A stretch of 6,044 bases of DNA from Chloroflexota bacterium. Lineage in GTDB: Bacteria; Chloroflexota; Anaerolineae; Aggregatilineales; UBA2796. The DNA lies in the NCBI GenBank assembly GCA_003695215.1, contig RFIM01000195.1:1-6044 (forward strand), given 5' to 3'. Below, one piece after another: positions 5,190 to 6,044 of the stretch. The first letter of the stretch is position 1; each line of letters starts with the position of its first letter. The notes beneath the pieces were generated by a model that ran no database searches, was not told the DNA's origin, and was given only the letters and a program-made list of their open reading frames with translations. A program made the translations under genes and the position numbers.

Positions 5190-6044
5190 ATGCGCCGCAT
5201 GCCCTTGACGCGCTGGTTCGTCCTCGCCCTGATGTACTTCGCCCTGCTCGCCTCAGCGCACCTCAGCCGCGCGGTGCTGGAGCGCCTGCCGCACCTTGAA
5301 GATGAGTTCGCTTACCTATATCAGGCGCGCATTTTCAGCGGCGGGCAGGCTTGGGTAGCGCGCCAAGAGCCTGTCAAGGTCTTCTGGCAGCCCTTCCTGC
5401 TGCAGCCTGATGAGTCGCCTGATGGCACCCTGCGCCGTTTCGGCAAATATCCTCCAGGCTGGCCGCTAGTGCTTGCGCTCGGAGTTTGGCTTGGGCAAGC
5501 ATGGCTAGTCAATGCTTTTCTCGCCATGTTGAACGTCGGGCTGATCTATCGACTCGGACGCGAGATGTTCGGTGAAGCCGTCGGCGCAGTGGCAGCACTG
5601 CTCTTGGCGATCAGCCCAACCGCGCTGATCCTGAACGCTACGCTGATGAGCCACACCTGGGCGCTCTTCGCAGCGCTGTGTTTTGCCTACAGCTATTGGC
5701 GCAGCGCGCAGCGCGGGCGCGGCATGCGCGCTTGGTCTGCTTTGAGCGGCACTGCGCTCGGCGCTTTGATCTGCACGCGCCCATGGACAGCGCTTGCCGT
5801 TGCGGCGCCTGTGGCGTTGCACATCTTGTGGCGGCTGTTGGCCGAGCGAGCGCATTGGCGGCGTAATCTGGCAGCTTGGGCGCTGATGGCCGCTTGCGCC
5901 GCGCCCGTGGCGAGTTTGTGGCTCTTCTTCAATTACCAGTGGACAGGCGATCCGTTCGCCAACACCTACGCCATGTATTGGCCGTACGATAAGATTGGCT
6001 TTGGCGAAGGCTATGGGCTGAATCGCGGCGGACACTCGCTGACA
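5190..6044 (+). CDS. GT39/PMT-like membrane glycosyltransferase (3' end outside window)
   Basis: The frame is open for 285 residues from the ATG at 5190 to the right edge. It encodes a multi-pass membrane protein of the GT-C type (dolichyl-phosphate-mannose mannosyltransferase/ArnT-like), which moves a sugar from a polyprenyl-phosphate donor to an acceptor on the outer face of the membrane. After the first membrane helix (about 9-27), the first external loop carries the acidic motif E37-D38-E39 with FAYLYQAR, typical of the catalytic loop. Next come KYPPGWPL (86-93), several hydrophobic helices (about 92-122, 130-150, 155-170, 182-214, 222-241), TRPWTAL (196-202) and a second loop with TGDPF and WPYDKIGFGEGYG. 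The start has no clear Shine-Dalgarno site and lies 2 bases after the sbcD stop, which suggests translational coupling. A second in-frame ATG at 5199 is possible. The sugar and acceptor cannot be read from the sequence. Confidence 0.85.
   Translation, partial: MRRMPLTRWFVLALMYFALLASAHLSRAVLERLPHLEDEFAYLYQARIFSGGQAWVARQEPVKVFWQPFLLQPDESPDGTLRRFGKYPPGWPLVLALGVWLGQAWLVNAFLAMLNVGLIYRLGREMFGEAVGAVAALLLAISPTALILNATLMSHTWALFAALCFAYSYWRSAQRGRGMRAWSALSGTALGALICTRPWTALAVAAPVALHILWRLLAERAHWRRNLAAWALMAACAAPVASLWLFFNYQWTGDPFANTYAMYWPYDKIGFGEGYGLNRGGHSLT

Noticed and set aside
5505..6035. Long minus-strand open frame of 176 codons opposite the glycosyltransferase gene
   Set aside because: It is low-complexity, rich in Arg, Ala and Gln, with no recognisable domain, and lies fully antisense to a well-supported membrane protein; typical shadow of a GC-rich gene.

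Overview
This 6 kb window is GC-rich bacterial chromosome with ordinary, tightly packed genes. The best guess for the host is a member of the Chloroflexota (an Anaerolineae-like lineage). That guess rests on a Pro/Thr-rich linker straight after a signal peptide, as is common in secreted proteins of that phylum, and on the style of the GT39-like membrane protein and the HprK-like protein. It is an inference, not proven by any marker gene here.

Layout from left to right: (1) the last 29 codons of a plus-strand gene cut by the window edge (2-91); (2) a minus-strand tRNA-Gly with anticodon CCC (104-175), converging on that gene; (3) a compact divergent promoter region (about 181-216), in which one 12-bp palindrome supplies a -10 box on both strands; (4) a plus-strand membrane-anchored DsbA-like thiol oxidoreductase (230-949); (5) a minus-strand P-loop protein resembling HPr kinase (946-1953), whose stop codon overlaps that of the DsbA-like gene; (6) a second divergent promoter region (1954-2085); (7) a plus-strand secreted protein made of two tandem family-3 solute-binding domains (2086-3831); (8) a 117-bp gap with a probable promoter; (9) a plus-strand SbcD/Mre11-type nuclease subunit (3949-5187); (10) two bases later, a GT39/PMT-like multi-pass glycosyltransferase that runs off the right edge (5190-6044).

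The genes do not form one obvious pathway. The DsbA-like protein and the double solute-binding protein act outside the membrane, and the glycosyltransferase is a membrane enzyme. SbcD acts on DNA and the HprK-like protein is a cytoplasmic kinase candidate. Several usual partners are absent from the window: DsbB/VKOR for the oxidoreductase, ABC permease and ATPase for the binding protein, SbcC for SbcD, and HPr or a peptide substrate for the kinase-like protein. I found no CRISPR array, insertion sequence, integrase, phage gene or attachment site, and no convincing new multi-gene system. The most unusual items are the double solute-binding protein without a lipobox, the orphan HprK-like P-loop protein, and the shared tRNA/dsbA-like promoter palindrome.
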